From Vreelandella nanhaiensis (lineage in GTDB: Bacteria; Pseudomonadota; Gammaproteobacteria; Pseudomonadales; Halomonadaceae), in the NCBI RefSeq assembly GCF_003990185.1, contig NZ_RZHF01000029.1, positions 123,429-187,428 of the forward strand: 64,000 bases of DNA. The letters are read 5' to 3'. The notes beneath the pieces were generated by a model. It saw only the letters and a program-made list of their open reading frames with translations, was not told the origin of the DNA and ran no database searches. The position numbers were made by a program, and so were the translations under genes. Shown here piece by piece: positions 50,716 through 60,733 of the stretch (its first letter is position 1; every line of letters begins with the position of its first letter).

Positions 50716-53049
50716 TCAGTTAAATAGACGCCGAATACCTTCGCGAAGTTCCTGACCGGCGCCTTTACCCAGATGCTCATCCAGTTGATCCAGCGAGCCA
50801 CCCACGCGCTCCTCGATTTCTTTGGTTACGCGAGTGCCGGTTTCATTGCGCAGCAGATCAACCACCGCGGCCTGGAAGGCAGAGCGGTCAAAACGGCACC
50901 ATTGGCCATGCTCATCGCTGAGGTTGCCTTCACAATGTACAGGCAGCGGAAGCTGTTCCAAGCGTGGGTTGACGCTACACGCTGCATCTGCCGTATCCAC
51001 CAGGCGAGCATTGGCACGGGTGTCAAAGTTCCGGCTGTTGAAATTAAGCTCCCCTTCGCCTCTTACATCAATACCCGGCAGAGTAATCAGCAGGTCGTTA
51101 CTGGTGAGCACGCCGTTACGCACCTGGAAGGTGGCATCAAAGCGCTCAAAGCGCGTATCGGTATGCCAGTCACGTAGCGTGCCTTCGCCTTCTAGCTGCG
51201 CGACTAGCTCGCACATCTGCTGGGAAATATTGATATCCAGAATGGCACCTTCATTAAGATGGGCATTAACCTGCCCATTCAGGTTGCCAATCAATGCCTC
51301 ACGACTATTGCCTCGTGACGTGAATTCACCATCGGCGTTTAGGCGCCCGCGCAGCGGTGACGTTTCTTCACCAAGCGCTTCAATCAGCGCGGCTACCTGA
51401 ATATTGCTGACGCTGGGTGAAAGTTCCCACTCCATGATGCGTTCGCGCGCATCCAGACGGCCGCTGGCGTTAAGCTCGCCACCGTAAAAACGCGATTCAA
51501 AAGCGGTGAGCTGATGTTCACCTTCTTCGCCCTGCAGCTTCAGATGGGTATTTTCGAAATTAAGCCCACCCAGCAGCAGTTGCTCAACGCTGAGTTCGCC
51601 GTCCAGCGACAGCCCACTTAGCCATGCTTGGGGTAGTAGCGTTTCGCTACTTTGGGCAATGGCTTGGCGCAAGAAACCGAGCCTTGCCTGCTGCGCGGTC
51701 GTGGGGCCGGAAAGGTAGTGATCAAGATTCAGCTGATCGCCTTCTAAATCAAACGCCACCTGCGTGCCATCCAGTGCAGCTGAAAGCCGTCCTGTAAAGG
51801 TGCTGTCATCAACCACCAGAGAAAGACGGGGAAGCGATACCTGCTGGGCATCACCCTCAATAGGGCTGGTCATGGCGATATCGCTCAGCGCCGCCTCGCT
51901 TGCTGTATTGAGCTCAACGCCTGCGCGAGAGAGCCAAGGGCGCAACGTGAAGGGCGCCGCAGTAACCTGACCACGGTACTGGGGCGCATCCAGCATCTGT
52001 TCAATATTAAGATGGCCACTCATGCGCAGCCCATCAGGTCCGGTCAGCTGCAAATCCTTCAGCTGTGCCGTTTGCGCCTGCCAATCACTCTCAAGGCCAA
52101 AGGCGAGCGCCAGCGCCAAGCTGCCTTGCCACTGTTCCGGGTTTTGCAGCCCGGCCTCGAGTGTCCCTTCGGTAATACTTAACTGTTTGTCTTCCAAAAG
52201 TGCGACGATTTCAGCAGCTTTCAGGTTCAGCTGCTGTGGTTCGCCCTCAGGGTTCATCCGTGTGCGCGTGGTTAGGCGCGTATTCTCCAGTACGACCCGG
52301 TCTTCGCCGAGCTTGAGTCGCATGCGTGTTTCAAGGTCAACATCGCTGGTCAAGCTAGGCGCGCGTTCCAATACCTCAGCGTCCAGCCGGTTATGCTTGG
52401 TCAGCGTAAACATGGTCTTTAACGGAAAAGGGCTGGCCGGATTGACGTTACTGCCGGAAATATTCAGCGACTGCATGCGCCACAATGTTTGACTTTGCAC
52501 ATCACGGAAACGAATATCGGCTCCTCTCACTTCTACGCTGGCAATATTAAGCACGACAGAAAGATTGCCCGCGTCGGCGTTCGGCCCGGCGCTTGCCGGC
52601 GCCAGCACCGTTTGCGCTTTTTCATCGCTTTCTTCGGCCAAGCGCTCGACCAGCGGCTCCCAGTTGCCTCTGCCTTCGGCATCCCGTTCCAGGTTCAAGC
52701 GCATGCCATCCAGCGTCAAACCGTCAATGGCAATCTCGCCACGCAGCAATGGGGCAAAGGCAATGCTCACCTCGGCGCGATTGATCGCGGCAAACGAAGC
52801 ATCTTCTTCTGCCTGCTCCGGCAGCCAGGCCCGGGCCTGCTCCACGCTCACCCCAAGGCGAGGATAGAACGACCAGGTAATCGGGCCTTCCAGCGCCAGA
52901 TAAAGCCCGGTGTGTTCCTCCACCACGGCGGTCAAGCGCGGCTTGAAGTCTTCCGGATCCAGAAAGGTGGTCACATAGACCACCGCAGCCACCGCCACGA
53001 TGGCAAGAATGCCAATAGCGGCCAGCAGAATACGTAATAGCTGTTTCAT
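50716..53049 (-). CDS. AsmA family protein
   Basis: The 777-residue protein has an N-terminal membrane anchor (LLRILLAAIGILAIVAVAAV) and a long periplasmic part. PEDFKPRLTAVVEEHTG and the C-terminal VNPRLEQLPLPVHCEGNL are typical of AsmA/YhjG-like proteins, which are thought to move phospholipids between membranes. The GNAT gene stop overlaps its start region. Confidence 0.92.
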   Translation of the reverse strand: MKQLLRILLAAIGILAIVAVAAVVYVTTFLDPEDFKPRLTAVVEEHTGLYLALEGPITWSFYPRLGVSVEQARAWLPEQAEEDASFAAINRAEVSIAFAPLLRGEIAIDGLTLDGMRLNLERDAEGRGNWEPLVERLAEESDEKAQTVLAPASAGPNADAGNLSVVLNIASVEVRGADIRFRDVQSQTLWRMQSLNISGSNVNPASPFPLKTMFTLTKHNRLDAEVLERAPSLTSDVDLETRMRLKLGEDRVVLENTRLTTRTRMNPEGEPQQLNLKAAEIVALLEDKQLSITEGTLEAGLQNPEQWQGSLALALAFGLESDWQAQTAQLKDLQLTGPDGLRMSGHLNIEQMLDAPQYRGQVTAAPFTLRPWLSRAGVELNTASEAALSDIAMTSPIEGDAQQVSLPRLSLVVDDSTFTGRLSAALDGTQVAFDLEGDQLNLDHYLSGPTTAQQARLGFLRQAIAQSSETLLPQAWLSGLSLDGELSVEQLLLGGLNFENTHLKLQGEEGEHQLTAFESRFYGGELNASGRLDARERIMEWELSPSVSNIQVAALIEALGEETSPLRGRLNADGEFTSRGNSREALIGNLNGQVNAHLNEGAILDINISQQMCELVAQLEGEGTLRDWHTDTRFERFDATFQVRNGVLTSNDLLITLPGIDVRGEGELNFNSRNFDTRANARLVDTADAACSVNPRLEQLPLPVHCEGNLSDEHGQWCRFDRSAFQAAVVDLLRNETGTRVTKEIEERVGGSLDQLDEHLGKGAGQELREGIRRLFN

Positions 53050-53531
53050 TACCCTTTCCCTTGTGGGTCTAACTCAACAAAATTGCTGGTAAACGGTTTG
53101 CCCAGCTGGGCCTCTTCGCTACAGCTGCCGGGGCGGTAGCCAAGCTTGGACAGCAGCACCTGATCGGCCAGCGGTAGTGATGAAACTTCAATGCGCAGTT
53201 TACGCCCTTCCTGTTTAGCCTGTTCGCCAAGTAACGCCATCAACCGCGACCCCACGCCGCGCCGGCGCGTAGTCTTACGCACGCATAGTTCAGAAAGCCA
53301 CCAAACTCGATCTGGCGCCTCTTGAATGGCGGCCGCGCCCAGCAAGTGGTCGTTAAAGTGCGCACAAGCAAAAAAATGGCTGGCATTTAAATGCTGTTCG
53401 ATAAACGGCAAAACCGCCTGGGCAGGTACCCGCTCTTTTGGCGCATCCTCATAAATACGCGTAAGGTCGAGACGCACCTGCTCATCGGCTTCCCAACGCG
53501 CTTTGTCGACATGCTCCAGTGTCACCGGCAT
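53049..53531 (-). CDS. GNAT family N-acetyltransferase (PanM-like fold)
   Basis: The 160-residue protein has the acetyl-CoA-binding motif RRRGVGSRLMALLGEQA (about residues 90-106) and HFFACAHFNDHLLGAAAI. It resembles PanM-type or general GNAT proteins; the substrate is unknown. It shares one base with the asmA-family gene. Confidence 0.8.
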   Translation of the reverse strand: MPVTLEHVDKARWEADEQVRLDLTRIYEDAPKERVPAQAVLPFIEQHLNASHFFACAHFNDHLLGAAAIQEAPDRVWWLSELCVRKTTRRRGVGSRLMALLGEQAKQEGRKLRIEVSSLPLADQVLLSKLGYRPGSCSEEAQLGKPFTSNFVELDPQGKG

Positions 53532-53755
53532 GGTGAAATCCTCTTCGCCAAAGCAGCTTAGCTGCTATTTTTAATGCCCTGAACGGCGGCTACCTTTCGC
53601 GCATTGTAGCGGATGGGTGCGCCGATTCTCTATAATGGTTGTTTTGCCGCAAATTTATGTCCTGATTAACTGGTGGTGAGCCTACTCAACTGATGGTGAG
53701 ACAGTGCGGCCCATCGCCTTCCCCTCAGAATGCGCTAGAGCGCAGGAGATGCAAC

Positions 53756-54349
53756 ATGTCAGCGCGTATTGCCACGGTTAGCCGTGATACGAATGAAACC
53801 CAGATTAAAGTCAGCGTCAACCTGGATGGTGAAGGCCATCTTCGCTGTGAAACTGGCGTTCCCTTTCTGGATCATATGCTTGATCAAGTTGCACGGCATG
53901 GAATGATCGACCTTGATATCCATGCCTCAGGCGATTTGCACATTGATGACCACCATACGGTCGAGGACCTGGGAATTACCCTGGGCCAAGCATTTAACGA
54001 GGCCATTGGCGACAAACGCGGCATCTACCGTTATGGTCACGCCTATGTGCCGCTTGATGAAGCGCTCTCGCGCGTGGTGATCGATTTTTCCGGCCGCCCC
54101 GGTCTTTACATGAATGTAGAGTTTACTCGCGCGGCCATCGGCAGTATGGATACACAGCTGTTTTGGGAATTCTTCCAAGGTTTTGTCAACCATGCCCGCG
54201 TAACGCTACATATCGACAATATAAAAGGCTTTAATGCTCACCATCAGGCTGAAACGATTTTCAAAGCCTTTGGACGTGCCCTGCGCATGGCTGTCGCCGA
54301 AGACCCACGCATGGCTGGGCAGATGCCTTCCACCAAAGGGAGCCTATAA
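53756..54349 (+). CDS. hisB: Imidazoleglycerol-phosphate dehydratase HisB
   Basis: The 197-residue monofunctional HisB has the Mn-binding pairs in [12 protein letters not shown] and [13 protein letters not shown], and [11 protein letters not shown]. It catalyses the sixth step of histidine synthesis. The ATG at 53756 follows CAGGAG. It is the first gene of hisBHAF. Confidence 0.97.
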   Translation: MSARIATVSRDTNETQIKVSVNLDGEGHLRCETGVPFLDHMLDQVARHGMIDLDIHASGDLHIDDHHTVEDLGITLGQAFNEAIGDKRGIYRYGHAYVPLDEALSRVVIDFSGRPGLYMNVEFTRAAIGSMDTQLFWEFFQGFVNHARVTLHIDNIKGFNAHHQAETIFKAFGRALRMAVAEDPRMAGQMPSTKGSL

Positions 54350-54401
54350 TGACGTGCTGTGATGCAAGCAGCGGTTCGTTCATTCGCTTAAGGAGCGCTT
54401 C

Positions 54402-55043
54402 ATGACCATTGCTGTGATCGACTATGGGATGGGTAACCTGCATTCTGTCGCGAAGGCGCTCGAACACGTTACCCATGAAAATGTCATTATCACGCGCGAC
54501 CCGCGGCGCATTTTAGGCGCCACGCGCCTCGTGCTGCCCGGCCAGGGCGCCATCCGCGACTGCGTGGGCGAGCTTGAACGCACAGAGCTTCGTGGCTTGG
54601 TAGATGATGTGCTGACTCGTCAGGCCAAGCCTTTGCTTGGAATCTGCGTGGGCCAGCAAATGCTTCTGGAGCGCAGTGAAGAGAACGGCGGCGTTGACTG
54701 CCTGGGCTTTTTCAAAGGCAGCGTTGATAAGTTCCCCACCGACATGCGCGACGAACACGACCAGCGCCTGAAAGTGCCCCACATGGGCTGGAACCTGGTC
54801 GAGCAGAATCATGACCATCCGTTATGGGCCGGCATCGACAACAACGAACACTTCTACTTCGTACACAGCTACTACGTGAACGCGGCCGACGATGCCCAGG
54901 TATTTGGCACCACGCACTATGGCAATATAGGCGCTCACGTGGCGATTGGCCGTGACGCTACCTTTGCCGTACAGTTTCACCCGGAAAAAAGCTCCCGTGC
55001 GGGCCTGCGCCTGCTTGAAAACTTTGTCACCTGGACGCCCTAA
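54402..55043 (+). CDS. hisH: Imidazole glycerol phosphate synthase subunit HisH
   Basis: The 213-residue glutamine amidotransferase has the nucleophile GICVGQQML and the His-Glu pair VQFHPEKSS. It supplies ammonia to HisF. AAGGAG precedes the start. Confidence 0.97.
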   Translation: MTIAVIDYGMGNLHSVAKALEHVTHENVIITRDPRRILGATRLVLPGQGAIRDCVGELERTELRGLVDDVLTRQAKPLLGICVGQQMLLERSEENGGVDCLGFFKGSVDKFPTDMRDEHDQRLKVPHMGWNLVEQNHDHPLWAGIDNNEHFYFVHSYYVNAADDAQVFGTTHYGNIGAHVAIGRDATFAVQFHPEKSSRAGLRLLENFVTWTP

Positions 55044-55054
55044 GAGGTTTAGTT

Positions 55055-55801
55055 ATGTTGGTAATTCCTGCGATCGATCTCAAAGACGGCCAGTGTGTGC
55101 GGTTGAAACAGGGCCGCATGGACGATGCGACCTCTTACGGCGATGACCCAGTTGCCATGGCCGCACGCTGGGTAGAAGCTGGCGCGCGTCGCCTTCACTT
55201 GGTCGACTTGAACGGCGCATTTGAAGGCAAGCCGGTTAATGGCGAGGCGGTGACGGCCATTGCACGCGCCTACCCCAACCTGCCGATTCAAATTGGCGGC
55301 GGCATTCGTAATGCCGACACCATCGAACACTACCTGAATGCAGGCGTGTCTTACGTGATTATCGGCACTAAAGCCGTTAAAGAGCCTGCGTTTGTGGGTG
55401 AAATGTGTCGCGCATTCCCCGGCCATGTGATTGTCGGGCTGGATGCCAAGGATGGATTTGTGGCCACCGATGGCTGGGCGGAAGTCTCAAGCGTAAAAGC
55501 GGTCGATCTAGCCAAGCGTTTTGCCGATGATGGCGTATCCAGCATTGTGTATACCGACATCGCCCGCGACGGCATGATGCAAGGGGTCAACGTTGAAGCA
55601 ACAGCCCAGTTGGCTCGCGAAGGCGGCCTGCCGGTTATCGCCTCTGGTGGCGTGACTAACTTAGACGATATCAAAGCCCTGTGCGATGTCGCCGATAGCG
55701 GTATTTTAGGCGCTATTACCGGCCGGGCGATTTACGAAGGCAGCCTGGATGTGGCCGAAGCCCAGCGCCTTAGCGACCAGTTAACCGGAGGCGGCGCGTG
55801 A
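55055..55801 (+). CDS. hisA: ProFAR isomerase HisA
   Basis: The 248-residue barrel starts [20 protein letters not shown] with catalytic Asp8 and has [13 protein letters not shown] and the second Asp in [12 protein letters not shown]. It overlaps HisF by four bases. Confidence 0.97.
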   Translation: MLVIPAIDLKDGQCVRLKQGRMDDATSYGDDPVAMAARWVEAGARRLHLVDLNGAFEGKPVNGEAVTAIARAYPNLPIQIGGGIRNADTIEHYLNAGVSYVIIGTKAVKEPAFVGEMCRAFPGHVIVGLDAKDGFVATDGWAEVSSVKAVDLAKRFADDGVSSIVYTDIARDGMMQGVNVEATAQLAREGGLPVIASGGVTNLDDIKALCDVADSGILGAITGRAIYEGSLDVAEAQRLSDQLTGGGA

Positions 55802-56571
55802 GCTTATCCAAGCGTATTATTCCCTGCCTGGATGTAGATGCCGGGCGGGTTGTTAAAGGTGTCAACTTTGTCGGCATTCGCGATGCAGGCGACCCGGTGG
55901 AGATTGCCCAGCGCTATAACCAGCAGGGTGCCGATGAAATCACCTTTCTGGATATTACCGCCAGCCACGAAGACCGTGACACCACGGTGGAAATGGTCGA
56001 ACGAATTGCCGGGCAGGTATTCATTCCGTTGACCGTCGGCGGCGGGATTCGTACCTGTGACGATATTCGTACCATGCTCAATGCGGGCGCGGATAAGGTG
56101 TCGATCAATACCGCCGCGGTCACCAACCCCGAGTTCGTACGCGAAGCGGCCGAGCGCTTTGGCAGCCAGTGCATTGTGGTGGCGATTGATGCCAAGCGAG
56201 TATCAGGTGAAGGTGAGCCGCCGCGTTGGGAGATTTTCACCCACGGCGGCCGCCGCCCAACAGGGCTTGATGCTGTAGAGTGGGCGAAGAAGATGGTGGA
56301 ATTCGGCGCAGGTGAACTACTGCTCACCAGTATGGACCGAGACGGCACCAAGATTGGGTTTGATCTCGGTGTAACCCACGCGATTTCAGAAGCCGTAAGC
56401 GTTCCCGTCATTGCCTCCGGTGGTGTTGGCAATCTGGACCACCTGGTGGATGGCGTGCTTAAAGGCGGCGCCGACGCCGTGCTGGCGGCCAGCATTTTTC
56501 ACTTTGGCGAACACACCATTCCTGAAGCGAAACGCTATATGGCCGAACACGGCATCGAAATGCGCCTTTAA
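55798..56571 (+). CDS. hisF: Imidazole glycerol phosphate synthase subunit HisF
   Basis: The 257-residue barrel has catalytic Asp11 in [15 protein letters not shown] and Asp in [11 protein letters not shown]. It uses ammonia from HisH to form IGP and AICAR. Confidence 0.97.
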   Translation: MSLSKRIIPCLDVDAGRVVKGVNFVGIRDAGDPVEIAQRYNQQGADEITFLDITASHEDRDTTVEMVERIAGQVFIPLTVGGGIRTCDDIRTMLNAGADKVSINTAAVTNPEFVREAAERFGSQCIVVAIDAKRVSGEGEPPRWEIFTHGGRRPTGLDAVEWAKKMVEFGAGELLLTSMDRDGTKIGFDLGVTHAISEAVSVPVIASGGVGNLDHLVDGVLKGGADAVLAASIFHFGEHTIPEAKRYMAEHGIEMRL

Positions 56572-56613
56572 TGTGCCGCATTGACTGCATAGCCCTCTTT
56601 CCCGGAGCTTCAC

Positions 56614-57120
56614 ATGTGGCGCTTAACGCCTTGGTTAGGAGGGCTTGTGGGTATTTGGCTGAGCGCTTCGACCTCAGCCTTTTCCTTGTCAGACTGGCCG
56701 CCAACATTCACGCTGGACCATACCCTGGTACAAATCAGCCTGCTAACCCGCCACTTTGATCCGCAGCCAGAACATAACAACCACCAGCGTCTATTAGGGA
56801 TTGAGCTGCATAACCCGGACCACTGGCTGGCGGGGGCCGCACGGTTCAAGAACTCCTATGAGCAGCCCACCTGGTATGTGTATGCGGGGCGAGAGTTTCC
56901 ACTTTGGCAGCTTAATGAAGACGCCAACGTTCGTGCCAAGCTGACCGGCGGTTTACTGCGTGGCTATAAAGATGAGTATCGTGACAAGATCCCACTCAAC
57001 CACCTGGAAGTCGCCCCAGCTCTACTGCCCAGTATTGGCGTGCAGTGGGAACGTCTTGAATCCGATTTAATCATCTTTGGTACCGCTGGCATGATGCTCA
57101 CCGCAGGCCTGCGACTCTAG
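56614..57120 (+). CDS. Exported protein, possibly outer-membrane barrel
   Basis: The 168-residue protein has a signal peptide (about 22 residues, ending STSAFS) and aromatic beta-strand-like segments (WYVYAGREFPLW, IIFGTAGMMLTAGLRL ending in an aliphatic/basic terminus). Homologues that I recall in halomonads are called glycerol-3-phosphate transporter without evidence; a PagP-like lipid A-modifying barrel is an alternative. Function not assigned. Confidence 0.6.
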   Translation: MWRLTPWLGGLVGIWLSASTSAFSLSDWPPTFTLDHTLVQISLLTRHFDPQPEHNNHQRLLGIELHNPDHWLAGAARFKNSYEQPTWYVYAGREFPLWQLNEDANVRAKLTGGLLRGYKDEYRDKIPLNHLEVAPALLPSIGVQWERLESDLIIFGTAGMMLTAGLRL

Positions 57121-57131
57121 CAGGCCCAGCC

Positions 57132-57734
57132 TTACTCGGCGTCTTCTTCCAGACTCAGGCCCAGGTTACTAATACCATTATTGCGCCCTAACTGACGTAT
57201 TTCCTTGAGCGCGGCTTTGTTTAGCGGTTCACTTACTGCTTCCAACACCGCGTCTTGAAAATCGTTTTCGTCAGCCATCAGGGGATGATCACGGATAAGC
57301 AGAGCAAGTTTTTGGGCATCCTCTTCTCCTTCGGTGAGTTCAATAAAAGCGCGTACACCGGCTCGTGAGGTGCGGCTGACATCCAGCACGGCTTCAGGAG
57401 AATCACCCTGCAACGTATCCAAAAGCGCCGATATGGAAACGACGGCGTCCAGCGCTCGGCGTGCCCCAAAGCTTTCATCCTCAGCGGGCGGCTCGCATTC
57501 AGCCAGCTTTTCAGCCTGACGGGAAAAATCGATGCTCGCCCCAGGTACGCTCAGCCTTTCCCAGACCAGATTGAGTACGGTGCGCAGCGTGTGGCCGTCC
57601 CCATGGCCGGTGGTTTGTTCATACAGGGCGTAGTTGGGCAGCAGGCGCTCGCAGAGCGCGGCCATAAATGCTTGTTGAGCCGATAGCGGAAGCAACTGCA
57701 ACTGCTGATAAAATCCTAAGGGCTTGGACGCCAT
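57132..57734 (-). CDS. YjaG family (DUF416) protein
   Basis: The 200-residue helical protein has LCERLLPNYALYEQTTGHGD, RALDAVVSISALLD and FIELTEGE, which match YjaG/DUF416. The function of the family is unknown. Confidence 0.88.
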   Translation of the reverse strand: MASKPLGFYQQLQLLPLSAQQAFMAALCERLLPNYALYEQTTGHGDGHTLRTVLNLVWERLSVPGASIDFSRQAEKLAECEPPAEDESFGARRALDAVVSISALLDTLQGDSPEAVLDVSRTSRAGVRAFIELTEGEEDAQKLALLIRDHPLMADENDFQDAVLEAVSEPLNKAALKEIRQLGRNNGISNLGLSLEEDAE

Positions 57735-57846
57735 ACTGATTTCCTAACGCGCGATATTGGTGAAATGAGGTCAATACGTTATGGTCGAACCAGCGCTGTC
57801 ATAAACCTGACAGCCTTGACTGTGTACGGCCGGCGAGGAGATTACC

Positions 57847-58539
57847 ATGCATATTCATCTGCTACAGCACGGCTCTGATCATGACCCCGCCCGCTTGACC
57901 GACTGGTTGAGCAGTATGGGACATAGTTACACCGTTTTTCATCTTTACGCGGGCGAACTCACCCCGCGCCCGGCAGAAAGCGATGCCCTGATTGTTCTGG
58001 ACGGGCCAGAGGCGTTTCTCAATCAGCCGCCTGTGTGGTTCAAAGCCGAAAACAAGCTGATCAACCGCTACCTGGACGGCCAAAAGCCCATCCTAGGCAT
58101 CGGCCTGGGCGCGCTTTGGATTGCCCAGGCACTGGATGCCGTAATAGCCCCTGGTACGTACCCAGAGCGAGGCTGGCATACCGTGTCGATGGCCCCGGAA
58201 AGCCCGTTTGACTTACCCGAGCAGTTTGAAGCTTTCATGTGGCACCGCCACGTATTCAGCCTGCCGGATAATGCCTTGCCGCTCGGAGGAAGCCCTGCGG
58301 CGCCTTTACAGGGGTTTAGCTGGGACAGCGGCCGCGTAGTGGGCCTGCTTTGCCATCTGGAGATAACGCTTGCCAGCGCCACTCAACTGCTAAACGGTAG
58401 CGAGGATACGATGCCCACTACGACTGCGGCCAAACGTTTTATACAGGACAACCGCCAGATATTGGAGCAAGTAACCCGTTTCCAGCAGCTGGCCCCTTTG
58501 CTTGACCGAGTCATGACCCAGTGGCTAAAAGTGGCTTAA
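57847..58539 (+). CDS. Class I glutamine amidotransferase-like protein without nucleophile Cys
   Basis: The 230-residue protein has the GATase fold order of GuaA-like proteins: LIVLDGPEAF, the elbow PILGIGLGALWIAQ, and LLCHLEITLASATQLL where active enzymes have FHPE. The nucleophile Cys of G-x-C-x-G is Gly here (GIGLG), so it cannot be a normal glutaminase. It may be a binding or regulatory pseudoenzyme. Confidence 0.85.
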   Translation: MHIHLLQHGSDHDPARLTDWLSSMGHSYTVFHLYAGELTPRPAESDALIVLDGPEAFLNQPPVWFKAENKLINRYLDGQKPILGIGLGALWIAQALDAVIAPGTYPERGWHTVSMAPESPFDLPEQFEAFMWHRHVFSLPDNALPLGGSPAAPLQGFSWDSGRVVGLLCHLEITLASATQLLNGSEDTMPTTTAAKRFIQDNRQILEQVTRFQQLAPLLDRVMTQWLKVA

Positions 58540-58554
58540 ATACCCCAATGGTTG

Positions 58555-59640
58555 CTAGGTGCTCCACTGCCTGGCAGCCTCCAGGCAACTTTCCCAATCG
58601 CCCACGTGAATGTCAGGCGCCGCCGTAGCACGCTGTTTTTCAAGATGATAGCGATAAAGCGGATCGTAATACTCCGTCAAGAGCGGAGCCAGCCACGCCT
58701 CATGGGCTTGAGGATTACCTTCACTATGGGCTTTAAAAGCCATTGTTTGTAGACGCTGCAAACGTTGTAGACGTGCATTGCCCAAGCGTTTTTCCAAACG
58801 GATTAACGCATTGCCCAACTGTAGTTGCATCAGCTCCCAGCCTTGCTGAGGGCCAAAGTGCGCCACATAATCCTTTTCCAGCTGAATAATGTAATCGTGC
58901 TGGAGCTGGTTAAGCCGCCAATCCAGCGACATTTCTATTCGTATACGGGGCGCCCTCTGCATAGCGTACCAAAAGGAGAGCGGTATATTGGCATTGCCGA
59001 TCTGACGGGATTCATCTTCAACCACAAGACGCCCTGGCAAGGCCAGCAGTCGCGCTGCCAGCAGATGCTCAAAATCAATCTGAGTGGTGGGGGCCTGAGG
59101 CTTGCGGCCAAAGGCAGAGCCTTTATGATTGGCACAGGCCTCAAGATCAACGCCGTTTTCCAACCGGTTGATCAATGTGGTTTTAGCGCACCCGGTTAGC
59201 CCGGCAACCACCAGAATGGGCTGCTCGGCCGCTTCCTCAATACGCTGGCACAGCACGTGGCGCATGGCCTTCCAGCCGCCTTCAATACGTGGTCTTTCAA
59301 TCCCCGCTTCTTGAAGCCATTGCTGGGCAATTTGCGAGCGCAGCCCGCCACGAAAGCAGTAGAAGATGGCGTCAGGATGCTCGACAAGATACGCCTGCCA
59401 AGCGGCAATACGCGCCTGTTTGATTTCACCACTGACGAGCCGTTCCCCTAGTGCAATCGCTGCTTCCTGGCCCTGCTGTTTGTAAGCAATACCCACCTGG
59501 CGACGCTCTTCATCTGTCATCAAGGGAAGATTGACCGCGCCCGGCAGACTGCCTTGGGTAAACTCTGCCGGAGCACGCACATCAATCAGGGGTCGCGCTT
59601 CGCTGATCAAACGTAAAGATGGAGGTAGCGCTTCAAGCAT
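58555..59640 (-). CDS. mnmH: tRNA 2-selenouridine synthase MnmH (SelU)
   Basis: The 361-residue protein has an N-terminal rhodanese domain with the active Cys in FYCFRGGLRSQ and a C-terminal P-loop domain with VAGLTGCAKTTLIN. It replaces sulfur by selenium in the wobble uridine of some tRNAs using selenophosphate. The selD stop overlaps its start by one base, so supply and use genes are coupled. Confidence 0.95.
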   Translation of the reverse strand: MLEALPPSLRLISEARPLIDVRAPAEFTQGSLPGAVNLPLMTDEERRQVGIAYKQQGQEAAIALGERLVSGEIKQARIAAWQAYLVEHPDAIFYCFRGGLRSQIAQQWLQEAGIERPRIEGGWKAMRHVLCQRIEEAAEQPILVVAGLTGCAKTTLINRLENGVDLEACANHKGSAFGRKPQAPTTQIDFEHLLAARLLALPGRLVVEDESRQIGNANIPLSFWYAMQRAPRIRIEMSLDWRLNQLQHDYIIQLEKDYVAHFGPQQGWELMQLQLGNALIRLEKRLGNARLQRLQRLQTMAFKAHSEGNPQAHEAWLAPLLTEYYDPLYRYHLEKQRATAAPDIHVGDWESCLEAARQWST

Positions 59641-60677
59641 TATCCGACCATCTCAATCAGCGCTTCGCCTGCACGGGCTTTCATGACGCCAAACGGCTCA
59701 AGGGATAAACCAAATTCTCGACCAATGCGTTCAACGTCGTCTTCCCAGGCAGGATCTACGCTTAACAGCAAGCCGCCCGAGGTTTGCGGGTCGCATAGCC
59801 ATTGCCAGTGAGCCTCATCCATATTGGGCAGACTTTTGCCTAGCGCATCACGATTGCGCAGCGTTCCGCCGGGAACAGCGCCCTGTCGACGATACGCTTC
59901 GGCTTCTGCCAGCCGCGGCAGGCGGCGAAAATCAATCTGGGCCATGACATTACTGGCGCTACAGATTTCCGAAAGATGCCCAGCCAACCCGAAACCAGTC
60001 ACATCAGTCATGGCGTTGAGACCTTTTACATCGGCAAGCGCGACCCCGATACGGTTGGACTTGAGCATCGTTTCCCGAGCCAAGCCGTGATGCCCGGCTT
60101 CCAACAGGCCGCGTTTTTCTGCCGTGGTAAGCAGTCCAACACCCAAAGGTTTGGTCAAGAACAGCAGATCACCCGGTTTGGCGTGACTATTGAGTTTGAG
60201 CTTATCCAGATCCACTAGCCCGTTTACCGCCAGGCCGAAAATGGGCTCCGGGGCATCGATGGAGTGCCCACCCGCCAATGCGATACCCAGCTCACGGCAC
60301 ACGCCCTGGGCACCGGCCACCACATCGCCGGCAATATCCGCACTTAATTTATCCAGCGGCCAGCCGAGAATGCTGAGCGCCATGACCGGCGTGCCGCCCA
60401 TGGCATAGATATCACTGATCGCATTGGTCGCAGCAATCCGCCCAAAATCAAATGGATCATCGACAATCGGCATAAAGAAATCGGTGGTCGCGATCATGCC
60501 TCGGCCATCGCCAAGGTCGTAAACGGCGGCGTCCTCGCGCCCCTGATTACCTACGATCAGCTGCTTATGCCCAGCTGAAGGCCCTGCCTTGGCAAGAATG
60601 CTATCCAGCACATCCGGCGCAATCTTGCATCCACATCCAGCGCCGTGACTGTATTGGGTTAAGCGAATAGAACTCAT
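59640..60677 (-). CDS. selD: Selenophosphate synthase SelD
   Basis: The 345-residue protein starts SSIRLTQYSHGAGCGCKIAP with the catalytic Cys (codon TGT/TGC, not UGA) and has GDGRGMIATTDFFMPIVDDP and NAMTDVTGFGLAGHL. No selenoprotein is in the window, so here it serves mnmH. Confidence 0.96.
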   Translation of the reverse strand: MSSIRLTQYSHGAGCGCKIAPDVLDSILAKAGPSAGHKQLIVGNQGREDAAVYDLGDGRGMIATTDFFMPIVDDPFDFGRIAATNAISDIYAMGGTPVMALSILGWPLDKLSADIAGDVVAGAQGVCRELGIALAGGHSIDAPEPIFGLAVNGLVDLDKLKLNSHAKPGDLLFLTKPLGVGLLTTAEKRGLLEAGHHGLARETMLKSNRIGVALADVKGLNAMTDVTGFGLAGHLSEICSASNVMAQIDFRRLPRLAEAEAYRRQGAVPGGTLRNRDALGKSLPNMDEAHWQWLCDPQTSGGLLLSVDPAWEDDVERIGREFGLSLEPFGVMKARAGEALIEMVG

Positions 60678-60733
60678 GGCATCTCTCCTTGGCCTTAGAT
60701 GTCTTTTAGCGATGTCTTAATAGCGTAGCCTAC

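Noticed and set aside
60590..60677. Selenocysteine in SelD
   Set aside because: The catalytic position is encoded by cysteine codons, and there is no in-frame TGA.
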